Shown here: positions 1 to 11,596 of the stretch, piece after piece
Numbering within the stretch: the first letter of the stretch is position 1
How the letters are laid out: each line of letters starts with the position of its first letter
From: Tilletia caries
Taxonomy: Eukaryota > Basidiomycota > Exobasidiomycetes > Tilletiales > Tilletiaceae
Length of the DNA: 64,000 nt
Direction of reading: 5' to 3'
NCBI GenBank assembly: GCA_032718865.1
Contig: JALUTQ010000004.1
Coordinates: forward strand, 1,550,001-1,614,000
The notes under the pieces: generated by a model
The model's database searches: none
Seen by the model: only the letters and a program-made list of their open reading frames with translations
Told to the model about the DNA's origin: nothing
Translations under genes and position numbers: made by a program

Positions 1-3000
1 ATCCAGCTCAGAATACCCTGCGCGGTCGAGTGTTGATCGCAAGCTGTCTTCCCCTGGCCAAAGGCGAGAACGGTCGCTGCTACCAATATGAACGAGACCT
101 CGTCTCGTTCGCATGCTGTTTTCACGCTGGTCCTCAGTCAGCGACGCCAAGATACCGAAACGAATCTAGACACAGAAAAGGTCTCACGTATCAGGTATGT
201 ATTTGCGCAGCGTGCTGTAGACCAGACGTGCGCTGACAGAATTTACACTCACGCGTCGAATCAGTCTGGTCGACTTGGCCGGTTCGGAGCGAGCAAACTC
301 TACTGGTGCAACGGGTGCACGTCTCAAAGAAGGTGCTAACATCAACCGATCTCTCACAACCCTCGGCAAGGTCATCGCTGCGCTTGCGACAGCTTCAATG
401 GACCCCCCCAAGGGCAGCAAGAAGAAGGCAAACCTCGACAACTTCGTTCCGTACCGTGACTCCGTTCTGACATGGCTTTTGAAGGACAGCTTGGGCGGAA
501 ACTCCAAAACTGCCATGATTGCAGCTATCTCACCAGCCGACTACGAGGAGACGCTCAGTACTCTTCGCTACGCCGATCAAGCCAAGAAGATCAAAAACAA
601 GGCCGTCGTCAACGAAGACCCAAACGCCAAACTTATTCGAGAACTCAAAGAAGAACTCGATATGCTACGGTCGCGTGTCACCGGCGGAGGCTCGATGGGA
701 GATGAAAGCGAAGGAACGTGGGATCCAACTGTTCCACCGGAGAAGCAGGTAGTCCGCTACCAAACCAAGACGGGCGAAATCAAGACGGTCACAAAAGCGG
801 AGCTTCAGGATCAGCTGGAGCAAGGCGAGAAGATCATGCAGTCGCTGAACGAAAGCTGGGAGGAGAAGCTACAAAAGACGAACGAAATCCAAAAGGAACG
901 CGAGAAGGCACTTGAGGAGCTTGGCATTACGGTAGACAAGGGAAATGTCGGTGTACACACGCCGAAACAAATGCCGCATCTCGTCAACTTGAACGAGGAC
1001 CCGTTGATGAGCGAGTGCTTGATCTATCAGATCAAGCCTGGACGAACAACTGTTGGCAATGTCGACGGTATCGAAGGCGCCGCACAGATCAGGCTCAGCG
1101 GGACCAATATCCTGCCAGAGCACTGTTTCATCGAGAATACCGATGGTGTTGTGACGCTCCACGCAATGGCCAACAGCATGACCATGGTCAATGGCAAGCG
1201 TGTCGCACCCGATGAGCCACGTCGCCTCCGGTCCGGATACCGCGTCATCCTGGGCGACTTCCACGTGTTCCGCTTCAATCACCCAGAAGAGGTCAGGAAG
1301 GCGCGTGACCGTGTCAAGTCCACTCTCGCGTTGTCGTCCGGCGAAGGCGGACTAGACGTCACTGGCACAGACTCTTCCTTGACGCGTCCAGATTCTCCCG
1401 CGTCGGCTGACGCGGCCGATGTCGACTGGACGTACGCGCGTCGCGAGGCTGCGATGGCCCGTCTTAACGGTCAAGACGTGGACTTCGATAAGCTTGGCGA
1501 AGAAGATTTGGACAAGCTCTTTGACGACATTTCAAGAGCTCGGAGCAAGCGCGTCGGAACAGGGAGCGTCAGGGCTGAAAGCAGAATGAGCTTCTGGGAT
1601 GACGGCGCTAGCGAGTCGACCACCTCGAACTTCCGACCGTACTCGCTCAGCGCGTTCACGGACGACACCAGTGTGGATCCGTGGAGCCAGGGGGGAAGCA
1701 GCGAGGCTGGTCTTCCACGCCTCAACGGCGCACCTTTCACTCCCAACAGCGACGAGCCTGAGACAGCCAAGGAGTCTGCGCTGAGGCAGAAGGTCAAGGA
1801 GTACGAAGAGCGATTCTCTCGGATTGTTGCCATGACTCCTGGTCTTAGCGCAACCGGTCTGGAGCTTCCGGCTAACTTCTCCGAGGAGCAGAAGCGACTT
1901 CTGATCTGGACGCTCGGGCGGTGGAAGAAGCTCACGAAGGTCTCGATGGCTGAGGATGTGCTGTCCAATGCCGTCTTACTCAAAGAAGCGAATGTGATCA
2001 GCAAAGAGCTCAACAAGCAGATCACATACCAATTCACGGTTGTCGACAAGGAGCCACTCTCCAACCCGACCTCTGGGGTGGAAGCCATTGCTGGTCTCTC
2101 CGATGTCGAGGACGTCGCAGACCCAGAGCTTGCCAACGCACCGAAGCCGTGTGTCGCAGTCAAAGTTCTGGATCACCTCCACAACAGCGTCTACGTGTGG
2201 TCGGTTGCCAAGCTTGAGCAGCGTTTGCAGAAGATGCGGAATCTGTACGCGTTCATCGACCGGCCTGAATACTCCCAGCACTTCAATTGGGCCGATCCGT
2301 TTTACGAGGACCCGCCACCGACTTACACGTTCATCGGTGCCGCACTTGCACCTCTGAATCCCGTGTCTCGCCAGATCTCATCCAAGTTCCGAGCCCCGAT
2401 CATCTGCCGGCATACTGGCGCCCGATTGGGTTCTTGCTCTGTAGAGATCAAGTTCATCAGTTCATCATCCGGCTCATCATCGACGACGACATCTGTCCCT
2501 GAGGACAGTGTCACGCCCACTGCGACGCCGACGAAGGCGAATGGCAAGGCTAACGGTACGAACGGAGCGAAGAAGGCAGCAAACGGCAAGAGCGTTGCTA
2601 GCCGATTGAATGGCGCGGCCAAGCACTCACGTGCACCCTCGGTATCCTCCACCGCCACCACGGCCACCATCACGGCGTCCGAGCTTGCTCCAGGCACCAA
2701 GCTGGGGTTGCAGATCATTGTTGGTGACGTGAAAGGTCTTTCGAACGAGCAGTTCCAATTAGTACATCTGCAAATCAGGATGTCTTCCATCGCCGGACCA
2801 AGTCTGCCATCTACAGACGCATTCACCTCTTCCCCAGCAGACATGGCAGGCGAAAATGCGCTTGCTGAGATCAAGCTCAAGCGGACGGCATCCTTTGTGT
2901 TGACGCATCAAACCATCGAGTACATGCGGTCGAATCCGGTGCCGATCGAATTCCATGCGGTGGTTCTCCCTGCTTACTTGCAGAGGATAGAGAACTTCGA

Positions 3001-4739
3001 TTACGCTGCCGAATCTGGGGATGCGTCTCCTGCGAACGGCGGGCCGCAAGCATCAAAACCCAAGTTACAGAGAAGCGAAACGTCCGGCCGGTTAGCAGAG
3101 ACAGAAATGATCTCGCAGGAGCATCATGAAGTCCTTGCATCGGTGCAGCTGTGCGAGCTGAACGCATCGGGCCAATACCAGCCAGTCCAGGTTCGAGCTC
3201 AGTCAGGACTGGATCCTGGTGCATTCTATCTTCGTCAGGGTCTACAACGCAAGCTAGTTCTGTCCTTGTCGCACGACTCCGGGCGACAATTCAAGTGGAC
3301 GAAGGTAACCAAGTTGCAGTTCAGCGAGATCCGATTGCTCGACCCTAAGGGCCGAATTCATACGTCCGCGAGCGCAGATCCGGTCGAGCTGCAATTTTCG
3401 AATAGGCAGCAAACTATCGATTTCCTCGCCAATGGGACCAGCGAGCTGACACTTTGGTCCTTCTGGGACAGCAGTGTGCACGACAACGTCTTCCTGAATC
3501 GGCCCACAGCAAGCGGCCAACGAGTGCTCGTTCGTCTGACCTTTGGCGTGAATGTAGAGTCATGTGCGAAACCGGTGGAATTTGGCATGGACATCGCCCT
3601 CACCATCAACACACGCGACGCTCGACCACCGGGCCGACTGCTCAGTCTTATCGACTCTGCTACGAATGGCACGCGAACATTGAGCCGGACGACAGCGTTG
3701 TTCTCCATCAAGCTCACGCCACCACTTACGAAGCGAACCAACGAGCTGTGGAGATTGGACACCGGTACCAAGTACGTTCGGGGCGAGGAGGCGTTGGATC
3801 GATGGCGGCCACGTGGCGTTACCTTGGTCCGCGAGCATCTGCGGACTACTCAAAAGCAGGCACTTCGGGCTGAGGTGGATGGCGTTCGGACGTTGTTGAA
3901 GAACAAACCACCATTGGCGCTGCAAAACGGATCCGATGGATCGTCAAGAGATGAAAGTGCTTTGCTGGAAAAAGCCTTGGCTTTCTGGCAGCGGTCTGTC
4001 TCCGACGCCAAGATGGTGAGTTTTGATGGACATGAATCAGCAGATGTGCGCACGATTTTGATGCTTTCTTTTCGCTCAATCAGCAGGATCTAAAGAGTTC
4101 CGAGGAGAGCATCGAGGCCCCGGTGGCAGCCCAGCCTGTTGCTCCTCAGCCAAAGGCATCAGCTCCAAAGGAGCCCACCAAGCTTACCGCGGAAGTGACG
4201 CTGGTTCCACGGACAGATATTGCAGCAAAACGGGGATGGCTTGGCATGCCCATCGAGGTCTTCACCGACCAGTGGACCCGGCGGTGGTTTGTCCTTCGAC
4301 GGTGAGTGATCTGTGGAATAGGCCATGCTTCTATAGATCTCACTGACTGAGTTCTTTTCTGTGCAGACCCTATCTTTATGTGTATGAGAGCAGCTCCGAG
4401 ATGGACGAAGTGATGGTGATCAGTTTAAGATCGGTCCGAGTCGAACAAGATGCCAACATTGAGAGAATGCTTGAGGTAAGCTGAGTCGGGTTGCGCTCAA
4501 AGAAAACCCTTGTTTGACGTTGTCTCTCTACATCTGTCCTTATCGTCACAGCGCGATAACGTTTTTGGTCTCTACACGTCCTCAAATTCGTACTTCCTGC
4601 AGGCGCCCAACGAGCAGGAGAAGGAATTGTGGATGTGAGTACCAACTCAGAGCGCATCCAGAGATCGGCCATTGACAGTTTTTCTCCCTTGTCATGTTAC
4701 AGGCGAGCGCTTGACAATCGACCCCGCAATACGACATGA
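1..4739 (+). CDS. Kinesin-3 motor protein, Unc104/KIF1-like (5' end outside window)
   Basis: Microtubule plus-end motor for vesicle and endosome transport. The window opens inside the motor domain. Coding runs from about 64 to 194, then 265-4015, 4084-4301, 4367-4475, 4552-4634 and 4703-4739 (TGA); all introns are GT-AG and phases agree. Visible motor motifs are [10 protein letters not shown] (switch I), DLAGSE (switch II) and the [10 protein letters not shown] / [12 protein letters not shown] stretch. A neck/coiled coil follows, then an FHA domain (about 1010-1300, with [12 protein letters not shown]), a Ser-rich linker, the KIF1B-type mid-region, a low-complexity Asn/Gly/Lys linker near 2520-2640, and a C-terminal PH domain ([11 protein letters not shown] to ELWMRALD) split over four exons. 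This order is diagnostic for Unc104-type kinesins. Bases 1-63 do not show the conserved segment expected just before switch I; they are probably intron, but this is unresolved. The 3' start of exon 3 could be 4084 or 4087. Confidence 0.93.
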
Positions 4740-5268
4740 GCCATCGGATGGCCTCCACTGGAACCGGTGGTGATCGGCTCTGCATCACCCCCTACATATC
4801 GCTTCTTCTTGCTGTAGACACACGACACACACACTCCTTCTTCGATACCATACGCTTCTTCTTGCGCTCTCCAAGTCTGATTATCATATAGACATGAAAG
4901 GACGTTACACTCTTTCGCCTTTTGACAAGTTTCTCCGGAGAGGAAGGCTCCGTAAGCGGAGCGTTCATTTCAATCTCTTCGGTGCGGAGTGGAGCTACAC
5001 GGAGACTTCGACTCGAGGTGGGAAGACGAACACGATGATGGAGCTCGGACGTTCCATTGATACATACTCGGACACCCTGCGCGCGAAGTCACAGTCAGAG
5101 AATCAGAGTCAGTGCCAACCGCGAGGCAGAGAGAATGTGAAGCCAGCCGCGGGAGAAGCGCATGTAGCTATATATAGATCCCCGCCGCCTGAGTGAGCGA
5201 GTCGTTTGGGCTGACCTTCACCCTCCCCGTTGCCCCCTTACTGACGGCCGCGCTCTTCCTCAGACACA
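4740..5268. other. Intergenic, kinesin to ERG7
   Basis: 529 bp with no convincing gene. A short plus-strand open frame (4894-5196) has no recognisable motif. The right part serves as the ERG7 upstream region and contains a TATA-like octamer. Confidence 0.6.
5169..5176 (+). promoter_or_regulatory. TATA-like box upstream of ERG7
   Basis: TATATATA lies about 95 bp before the ERG7 start codon, a plausible core-promoter position. The transcription start is not known, so this is an inference from sequence and spacing only. Confidence 0.4.
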
Positions 5269-8200
5269 ATGGATTCGAACGCTTTTGACCCAGCTTCGAT
5301 GCCTCGGACCGACCCGGCGCGCTGGCGTCTGCGCAGCGGCGAAGAAGGCGGTCGCCATGTCTGGATCTACCTTCGCGACGATGAGGAGGCCGCCCGCTGG
5401 CCCCAGTCCGACGAAGACAAGTACTGGTCGGGACTGAAGACGGTGAGTGGATGTCGTTCCGGGAGCTTAGAATATGTATCGCTATGCTCAACTCTTTGTC
5501 CTTTGAGTGCGGTAGTCTGCCCCTGCGCTACCTGTGGCAAAGTCGCCTCTCGAGGCCGCTCGAAACGGATGGTCATTCTACTCCAAAATCCAGTCGCCCG
5601 ACGGACATTTCGCGGGCGAATATGGCGGACCCATGTTCCTTCTCCCCGGCCTCATCATCGGCATGTATGTGACGGGTACACCTATCCCAGACGAATGGCG
5701 TATCGAGATTCTCCGCTACCTTGCCCACCGGGTTAACGTAGAGGACGGCGGCTGGGGCATTCATATCGAAGGCGTTAGCACAGTCTTCGGCACCGCCCTC
5801 AACTATGTTGTCTGCCGCATTCTCGGTATGGACGCAGAACATCCCGTCGCTGCTAGAGCGCGTGCGCACCTCCACAAGCTCGGCGGTGCAGCCGGGATTC
5901 CATCTTGGGGCAAGCTCTGGCTTTCCCTCCTCAACTGCTACGACTGGGAGGGGCTGAACCCGATTCCTCCAGAACTATGGTGAGATCAATGCCTCCAGTT
6001 ACTCCAATTTTCCCCTCAAAAGCTTCATTCCTTCTGAACTCTCTTATGGCTTGTGCACAGGCTCCTGCCCAAATGGGTCCCTATTCACCCTTGGCGATGG
6101 TGGATTCACACCCACATGGTCTACATTCCCATGGGATGGCTCTACGGCAAACGGTTCAGGGCACCTCTTGATCCTCTCATCGAATCATTGAGACAAGAGC
6201 TTTACGTACAGCCTTACGACTCCATTCACTGGCCTTCACAGCGCGGCAATGTCGCAGAAATCGACACCTTCTATCCACACACCTCCGTCCTCAAAGCACT
6301 CATGGGTGTGTTGGGCGGTTACGAATCATGCTGTGCTCGCGGTCCTGGTTCCTTCATCCGCAACGCCGGTCTACGAGAAGCATACCGGCTCGTCGTCGAA
6401 GAGGACGAGAACACGGGGTATCAAGGTGTTGGTCCTGTCAACAAAATGCTCAACTTCGTTGTTCGCTGGGCGCAGGAGGGCGAAAAGCCGGGTACCCGGG
6501 GCGAAGAAATCATGAAAATTCACCGGGAGAAGCTGAAGGACTTCTTGTGGCTGGGGTCAGAGGGACTGATGATGACTGGTACTAACGGTAGTCAGCTTTG
6601 GGGTGAGTCTCTCCGGTGCTTCCTGTAGGAGCAACGAACATTCGCAGCCTTACCCTCTCTCTTCACCTGCAGACACCTCCTTCATCGCCCAAGCCTTGGC
6701 GGATGCGGATTTGCTGAAGGATGCGAACGTGCAAAAGCCCGCGAACAAGATACTTGACTGGCTCGATAAGTGCCAGATTCGGGACAACCCAAGACACCAC
6801 GACTCCTGCTATCGCTTCGCCACAAAGGGTGCGTGGCCTTTCAGCACCAAGGAGCAGGGCTACACCGTCAGCGACTGCACAGCCGAGGGGTTGAAGGCGG
6901 TAATCTTGCTGCAATCTTCAGGCGCGTGAGTTTTCTCTTTAGGCTCGGTCGGATTCCCTGTCATCGACTTACGCCTTTCTGCCGCAGTTTGGAGAAAAAG
7001 ATTTCCACTGAGAGGTTGCGCGACTCGGTCGATCTACTTCTGTCGATGCAAAATCCTAGCGGCGGATTCGCCAGTTACGAGACCATCAATGGACCGGGTG
7101 AGCTCGCGGCTTTAGTCGAGTTGTCCCTTCGTGGATGTGTTACTGATTATGCTGCCGCTTGGAATCACCAGCCGTCTTGGAGTGGATCAACCCAGCCGAA
7201 GTCTTTGGTAAGGATTTCCTTGCTAACAGTGCAACATAACCACTTCAGCGCGTGCTAATCCTTGACCATGCTCTTGATAGGTGACATCATGATCGAGTAT
7301 GACTACCCTGAATGTGAGCATGCATTACTTTGACTTGATCATTCCTGGCTGAATGCTCACAACGTCGCACCTTTTCTCCACCATCAGGCACAACCTCTGT
7401 GGTCACATCCCTGATGAAGTTCAAGGCGATCGATGACTACCGATCCAAAGACATTGAGTAAGTTCCATTGCTGAGGTCGAGGCCGTCTGCAGCTCAAGTT
7501 TCTGACTTCCCCTTCCACTCTCACTACAGCCGCTGCGTGGAACGGGCGGTCAGGTATATCTTCAAGGCACAACGAGCGGATGGCTCCTGGTTCGGCAGTT
7601 GGGGCATTTGCTTCACCTACGCCATGATGTTCGCCCTGGAGTCGTTGGGCGAGGCCGGATACCACTACGACGCCTGTGAGGCGGTCCAGCGCGCATGTTC
7701 CTTCTTGTTGAACAAGCAGATGGACGATGGCGGATGGGGGGAGACGTACATGGTGAGTGTTGGGTCAAGGGGACGTTGATCAACTTCCCCTTCTTTTTTT
7801 TTGCTAATCGTCTGGGACGCCTTTCTCCTTTTTCTTGGACTGACTCACAGGCCAATGTCACCGGGCAGTGGGTGAACTCCGACGAATCGCAAGTCGTCCA
7901 GACTGCGTTTGCCGTCATTGCTCTTCTGCATGCTCGGTACCCGGACCCAACTCCTATCAAGCGAGGTGTTGAGCTCATCGTGAACCGCCAGCAGGCCGAC
8001 GGGTCATGGAATCAGGAGCTCATTGAAGGCATCTTCAACCGGTGAGCAGAAAGGAACATTCGCGCATTCAATCAAGGAGAGCAGTACTTATCGAATCTCT
8101 ACTTTTGCCTACATTGCTCGCCTCGCTCAGAAACTGTGAGTTTGGCTTGCGAGACCTGTTGGACACGGTTGTCTATCACATGCTGATGCCCTTTCCACGT

Positions 8201-8354
8201 ACCAGGTGCCATCTCATACCCGAACTTCAAGTTCTCCTTCACGATCTGGGCGATCGGCATGGCAGTGCGTCGCTTTGGTGACTGGCAAATCAGCAAGGCA
8301 GTGTACGGGAAGGCGACGAACGGCTTGGTCAAGACGAATGGTGTGCACCCCTAG
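5269..8354 (+). CDS. ERG7: Lanosterol synthase (2,3-oxidosqualene cyclase)
   Basis: Cyclises 2,3-oxidosqualene to lanosterol in ergosterol synthesis, at the ER or lipid droplets. Twelve exons: 5269-5442, 5516-5979, 6061-6602, 6673-6925, 6988-7097, 7172-7207, 7281-7313, 7388-7457, 7530-7752, 7851-8041, 8131-8135, 8206-8354. They sum to 2,250 nt, giving 749 aa, the normal length for fungal enzymes. The catalytic DCTAE motif is in exon 4. QW-type repeats include [37 protein letters not shown] and [18 protein letters not shown] and [16 protein letters not shown] are family signatures. Exon 11 is only 5 nt (AAACT); it is required to join FNR-N to the [10 protein letters not shown] segment in frame, as the yeast family pattern (FNHSCAIEYP) demands. 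The gene is convergent with the YAR1-like gene, with 216 bp between the stop codons. The start is the first ATG and lies in a family-like N-terminus. Confidence 0.96.
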
Positions 8355-8570
8355 CACGATCGGTCCGTCGACTCTTGAGTCGAAGCCGTGTTTGGCTCGC
8401 CCCCAATCTACTTACATTTGCCTTGCCTCTTTGCCGCCTCCATGGACCGTGCCCCTTCAGGTTTGCTCCTTTCTATTATCTTGCAAGCTTGAACGATCCT
8501 TTCTCGCCGACGCACAACTGCGCTGGACTCGTCCCTCCTGAAGCAAGAAGAAATACATGCGTGTATCTAT

Positions 8571-9505
8571 TTATTGCAATTGGACCTTGTCAACGCTACG
8601 AGCCAGTGCGGCAGCATCCGCTTCCGCACCCTCGGAACTTCGAGCTGATGGGTCAGAAGGTGAGGCTTCCTTCGTCGGCGCAGAGCCTTGTGAGCCAGCA
8701 TCGGCCGCGACTTTGGACGTGTTGGCAGATTCTGAATCGCGATCGGCAACCTCCTCGTCCGTGGGTGCGGGTGGAGCGCCCGCCAAGCTGTGTTCGAGAA
8801 GGAACTGGACCACGTTCTCCTTCTCTGCCAGTTGAGCTTCGGACATGGGTCCGCGCCCGGCCGCATTTCTACAGTCCCACAGCGGCCGATGGTCCTCTTC
8901 GTCCTCTTCGCGCTGGACCTGTTCGGCTGTTGCGGGACCCGCCGCTTCCGCGCCGTTGCCCTCTGACTTGGACTCAGAGCTCGATTCGCCTGCCGTTTGT
9001 TGCTTGCTGCGTTTTCGCTCCGCTTCGCGCGCTCGTTGGTCTGCCTTGATCTTCTTGACCAGCGATGCTGCGTCTGCCGTTGATGAGGCTTCTTCGATGC
9101 GCGCTGTCAAGGCTTTGACGATATCCAGGTTGCCGTTGAGGGCGGCCCAGTGCAGAGGTGTGCTGCCGGCCTGGTTGGGGCGGAGGAGGAGCTCGAGCGA
9201 GTGGAGAGGGAGCAGGTACTCCACAGTGCCTGTATTCGGAGAAAGATACTCAGCAAGTCAGAGGGAACTTCAGACGATGCTTTCGTGGACCATGACTCAC
9301 TGAAATGCCCATTTGCGCAGCTGTAGTGGAGCAGGCCATTGCCTTGCTCGTTGAACGCAGCTGTCAAGACTTGCTCAGACGTCGACCCTGCACTCGAGCT
9401 GGCTGCGGCAGCGAGGGCTTCCCGGAGATCGGCCGTTTCCCCAGCGCGCGCAAAGTAAAGGAGGTCGTCGATCACGTCCCCGTCGAGATTGAATGTGGCT
9501 GCCAT
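8571..9505 (-). CDS. Ankyrin-repeat protein, YAR1-like
   Basis: Two exons (9505-9301 and 9229-8571; the 71-nt intron begins GTGAGT and ends ACAG) give 287 aa. The N-terminus (LDGDVIDDLLYFARAG) is followed by two ankyrin repeats: NGLLHYSCANGHFSTVEYLL and NQAGSTPLHWAALNGNLDIV. A degenerate third (AGRGPMSEAQ...ENVVQFLLEH) comes after a charged, Ser/Glu-rich insertion of about 60 residues; the tail is acidic and low-complexity. Repeat order, the phrase TPLHWAALNG and an acidic C-terminus match yeast Yar1, a cytosolic/nuclear chaperone of ribosomal protein uS3. The protein is longer than yeast Yar1 (about 200 aa) because of the insertion. Other small ankyrin proteins could look similar, so the function is inferred. 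Confidence 0.72.
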
Positions 9506-10006
9506 CGTTCGTTGAAATCTGGTCTTTATTCAGGCATTCACTGATGCTGACCTGGCCTTTGCTGGGCAAGTGGTTATAGCCCGCGCCACGTGTGGCAGGG
9601 TACGGGCTTCGCCGTGACTCGGTGGAGGCGAACAGGAAGACCATCACTTGGCCCGAGCACCTCCTGACCAACACCTCCTTGCAGAACCCACGTAGGAAAG
9701 GGAAACACAATGCTCACCTCAATCCCTTCCTTCCTACCACCACAGCGTCTCGTCTTCCTGCTCGCGCTCCCTCTTCCCGTTCGACCTCCCTCTCTCTCTC
9801 TCTCGTTTTCTCTCTTCTACCTCTGCTCCCTGTCGTCGCCCATCAAAACACCCACTGCCCACACCACATCCACCCGTGCAACAGACACGTAGATCCTCAG
9901 CAAAGGACACAGCACCTACACAACGTGAGGGACACTACCCCGATTGCAAACCGTGCAATGCTCAGGATGCTAACAATGCTCCAATTGACTACCCCACAGC
10001 AGACAC
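9506..10006. other. Upstream region of YAR1-like gene and left flank/5' region of DIRS element
   Basis: 501 bp. It contains a CACGTG core at about 9588 close to the YAR1-like start codon, a TC-rich tract near 9770-9830 and, toward the right, the untranslated 5' part of the DIRS-like element. The exact left end of the retrotransposon could not be found: no inverted terminal repeat matching the region after 24,978 was seen by eye. Confidence 0.5.
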
Positions 10007-11596
10007 ATGGCGGACGCCGCAGACGTCGCCGTCCCAAACGCAAACCCGCCAGCCGCGCCGCCTGCTTTCACTCCCGCTCAAGTTGAGCTCGCTCAGCAGC
10101 TGCGCGAAAACGCCACAGCATGGCTCCAAGAGCAAGCGGAGCACGAGCTCACGAAGAACGAGCGCCACGGCGCGCTCGAAATGGCGTACAGCATCCTCCT
10201 CACCGAGGACATGGGACCGAAGGACGCACTCGAGGCGGCCGTCGATCAGATCCTCACGCGGCGTCGCCTCACGGAACAGATGGGGGTCAACCTATGCCCA
10301 TCCTCGCCGGCTACCTCCCGAATCGGCCAACCAATCAAGAAGGGCAAGCGCAAGCGAACCGCCAACGGCAAGAAAGAGAAGAAGCACTCCAGAAAAGCAA
10401 AGAAGAAGGGCAAGGCGCGCCAAGCTGCAGAGGGCTCGGAGGTCATCGTCTCCGAATCCGGCAGCTCTTCCTCTTCGTCCTCCTCTTCGGACTCGGATGG
10501 AGCCTCTTCCTCGTCGGACGAATCCGACTCGGACAGCGACGACAGTGCCAGCTCAGCCTCAGCCTCGGTGAGCGGATGGCAGCGGGGCAAGACGAATCCG
10601 GAAGAGTGGGATGCCCTACGAGTTCCCCTTCACATCTCCAAGAAGGTTCAGAAAGGCGACTTCGTCGACCTCTGGTGGTTCACACCTACGACGTGCCGGG
10701 AACGACACGACGACTCCCCGGTATCACTCTCCATCAGCGGGAACACAATCAAGCGAGTGGCCAAGGACAAGCCAAAGAACTTCCTCGAGGACTGGGAGCT
10801 TTCCCAGTCGGACTTTCACTGGGCGATGGACGTTTGGCTGGCGACGATGAGGGACGAGAACGTCGACGAGGATACCGTTCAAGCTTGGAACTCGTTCAAC
10901 ACCGACGTGAGGACGTACAAGAAGCGCGACGACCCGGTCGTACAGATCGCCCTGCAGCAGCTTCACCACTTCCAGCGGGACAGCTTCGCCAACACGACAC
11001 GCCGCGTCAAGAACATGATCAAGGCCATCGAGAAGTCCGGATCGTCCTCGAAGAAGAAGGCCAAAGCGTTAAGCAAGCTCCGCCGGTTCGACCCAGCCAA
11101 GTTCCCGAAGAAGCAGCTCGAGGGAATGGTCTCACAGCAACGCGCAGACGCCATCAAGCGCCTCCAAGCCGCCCTGTCGGCGTCAGCGAGCCAGCACCCT
11201 CCGCAGCATCACCCGATGCAGTCTGTCGCTGGCGGGGGCCAGCCTCGTCAACCCAAGCCTTTTCGGAACAAACCTGGCGCCAGCAGCAGCCAGCCGAAGG
11301 TCACCAAGGCCTGCGCGCTGTGCGGATCCAAGCAGCCATACGACGTCCGTCGATGCCGCGCACAACGTCTGGCATCCAACTTACAGCCGACGTTTGCACT
11401 CCGAGACGAGAACAGCGACCTCGTCACTCGGAACGGACGCAAAGCCATCTGCATTGGTTGGAGCACCTCTGGATGCAGAGGGGAGTGCCACCGTGCCAAC
11501 GTCTGCTCGCTCTGTGGTTCCAGCTCCTGCAGCGCCCAGAAATGCGGCCTGGTCACCACCGCCGCGCCACCCAGCAGCGCTTACCCTCAAGCCTGA
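10007..11596 (+). CDS. DIRS gag-like protein with zinc knuckles
   Basis: 529-aa ORF starting at ATG 10007. Features in order: an Ala/Pro-rich N-terminus; a helical stretch (QLRENATAWLQEQAEHELTK); a Lys-rich basic patch; a long Ser/Asp run (about residues 146-190); a central region with many Trp residues (DFVDLWWFTP, DFHWAMDVWL); a second basic region (KKKAKALSKLRRF); then two Cys-rich knuckles (CALCGSKQPYDVRRC and CSLCGSSSCSAQKCG). Its position directly before and overlapping the RT frame indicates the gag role of binding RNA and forming particles. The final 203 nt overlap the RT frame in another phase. Confidence 0.7.
   Translation: MADAADVAVPNANPPAAPPAFTPAQVELAQQLRENATAWLQEQAEHELTKNERHGALEMAYSILLTEDMGPKDALEAAVDQILTRRRLTEQMGVNLCPSSPATSRIGQPIKKGKRKRTANGKKEKKHSRKAKKKGKARQAAEGSEVIVSESGSSSSSSSSSDSDGASSSSDESDSDSDDSASSASASVSGWQRGKTNPEEWDALRVPLHISKKVQKGDFVDLWWFTPTTCRERHDDSPVSLSISGNTIKRVAKDKPKNFLEDWELSQSDFHWAMDVWLATMRDENVDEDTVQAWNSFNTDVRTYKKRDDPVVQIALQQLHHFQRDSFANTTRRVKNMIKAIEKSGSSSKKKAKALSKLRRFDPAKFPKKQLEGMVSQQRADAIKRLQAALSASASQHPPQHHPMQSVAGGGQPRQPKPFRNKPGASSSQPKVTKACALCGSKQPYDVRRCRAQRLASNLQPTFALRDENSDLVTRNGRKAICIGWSTSGCRGECHRANVCSLCGSSSCSAQKCGLVTTAAPPSSAYPQA

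Noticed and set aside
4894..5196. 100-codon open frame between kinesin and ERG7
   Set aside because: No motif, biased only by composition, and it overlaps the probable ERG7 promoter.
9592..10006. Inverted terminal repeats of the DIRS element matching 24,979-25,400
   Set aside because: Only a 9-nt match (GACTCGGTG) was found, which is expected by chance in regions of this size.
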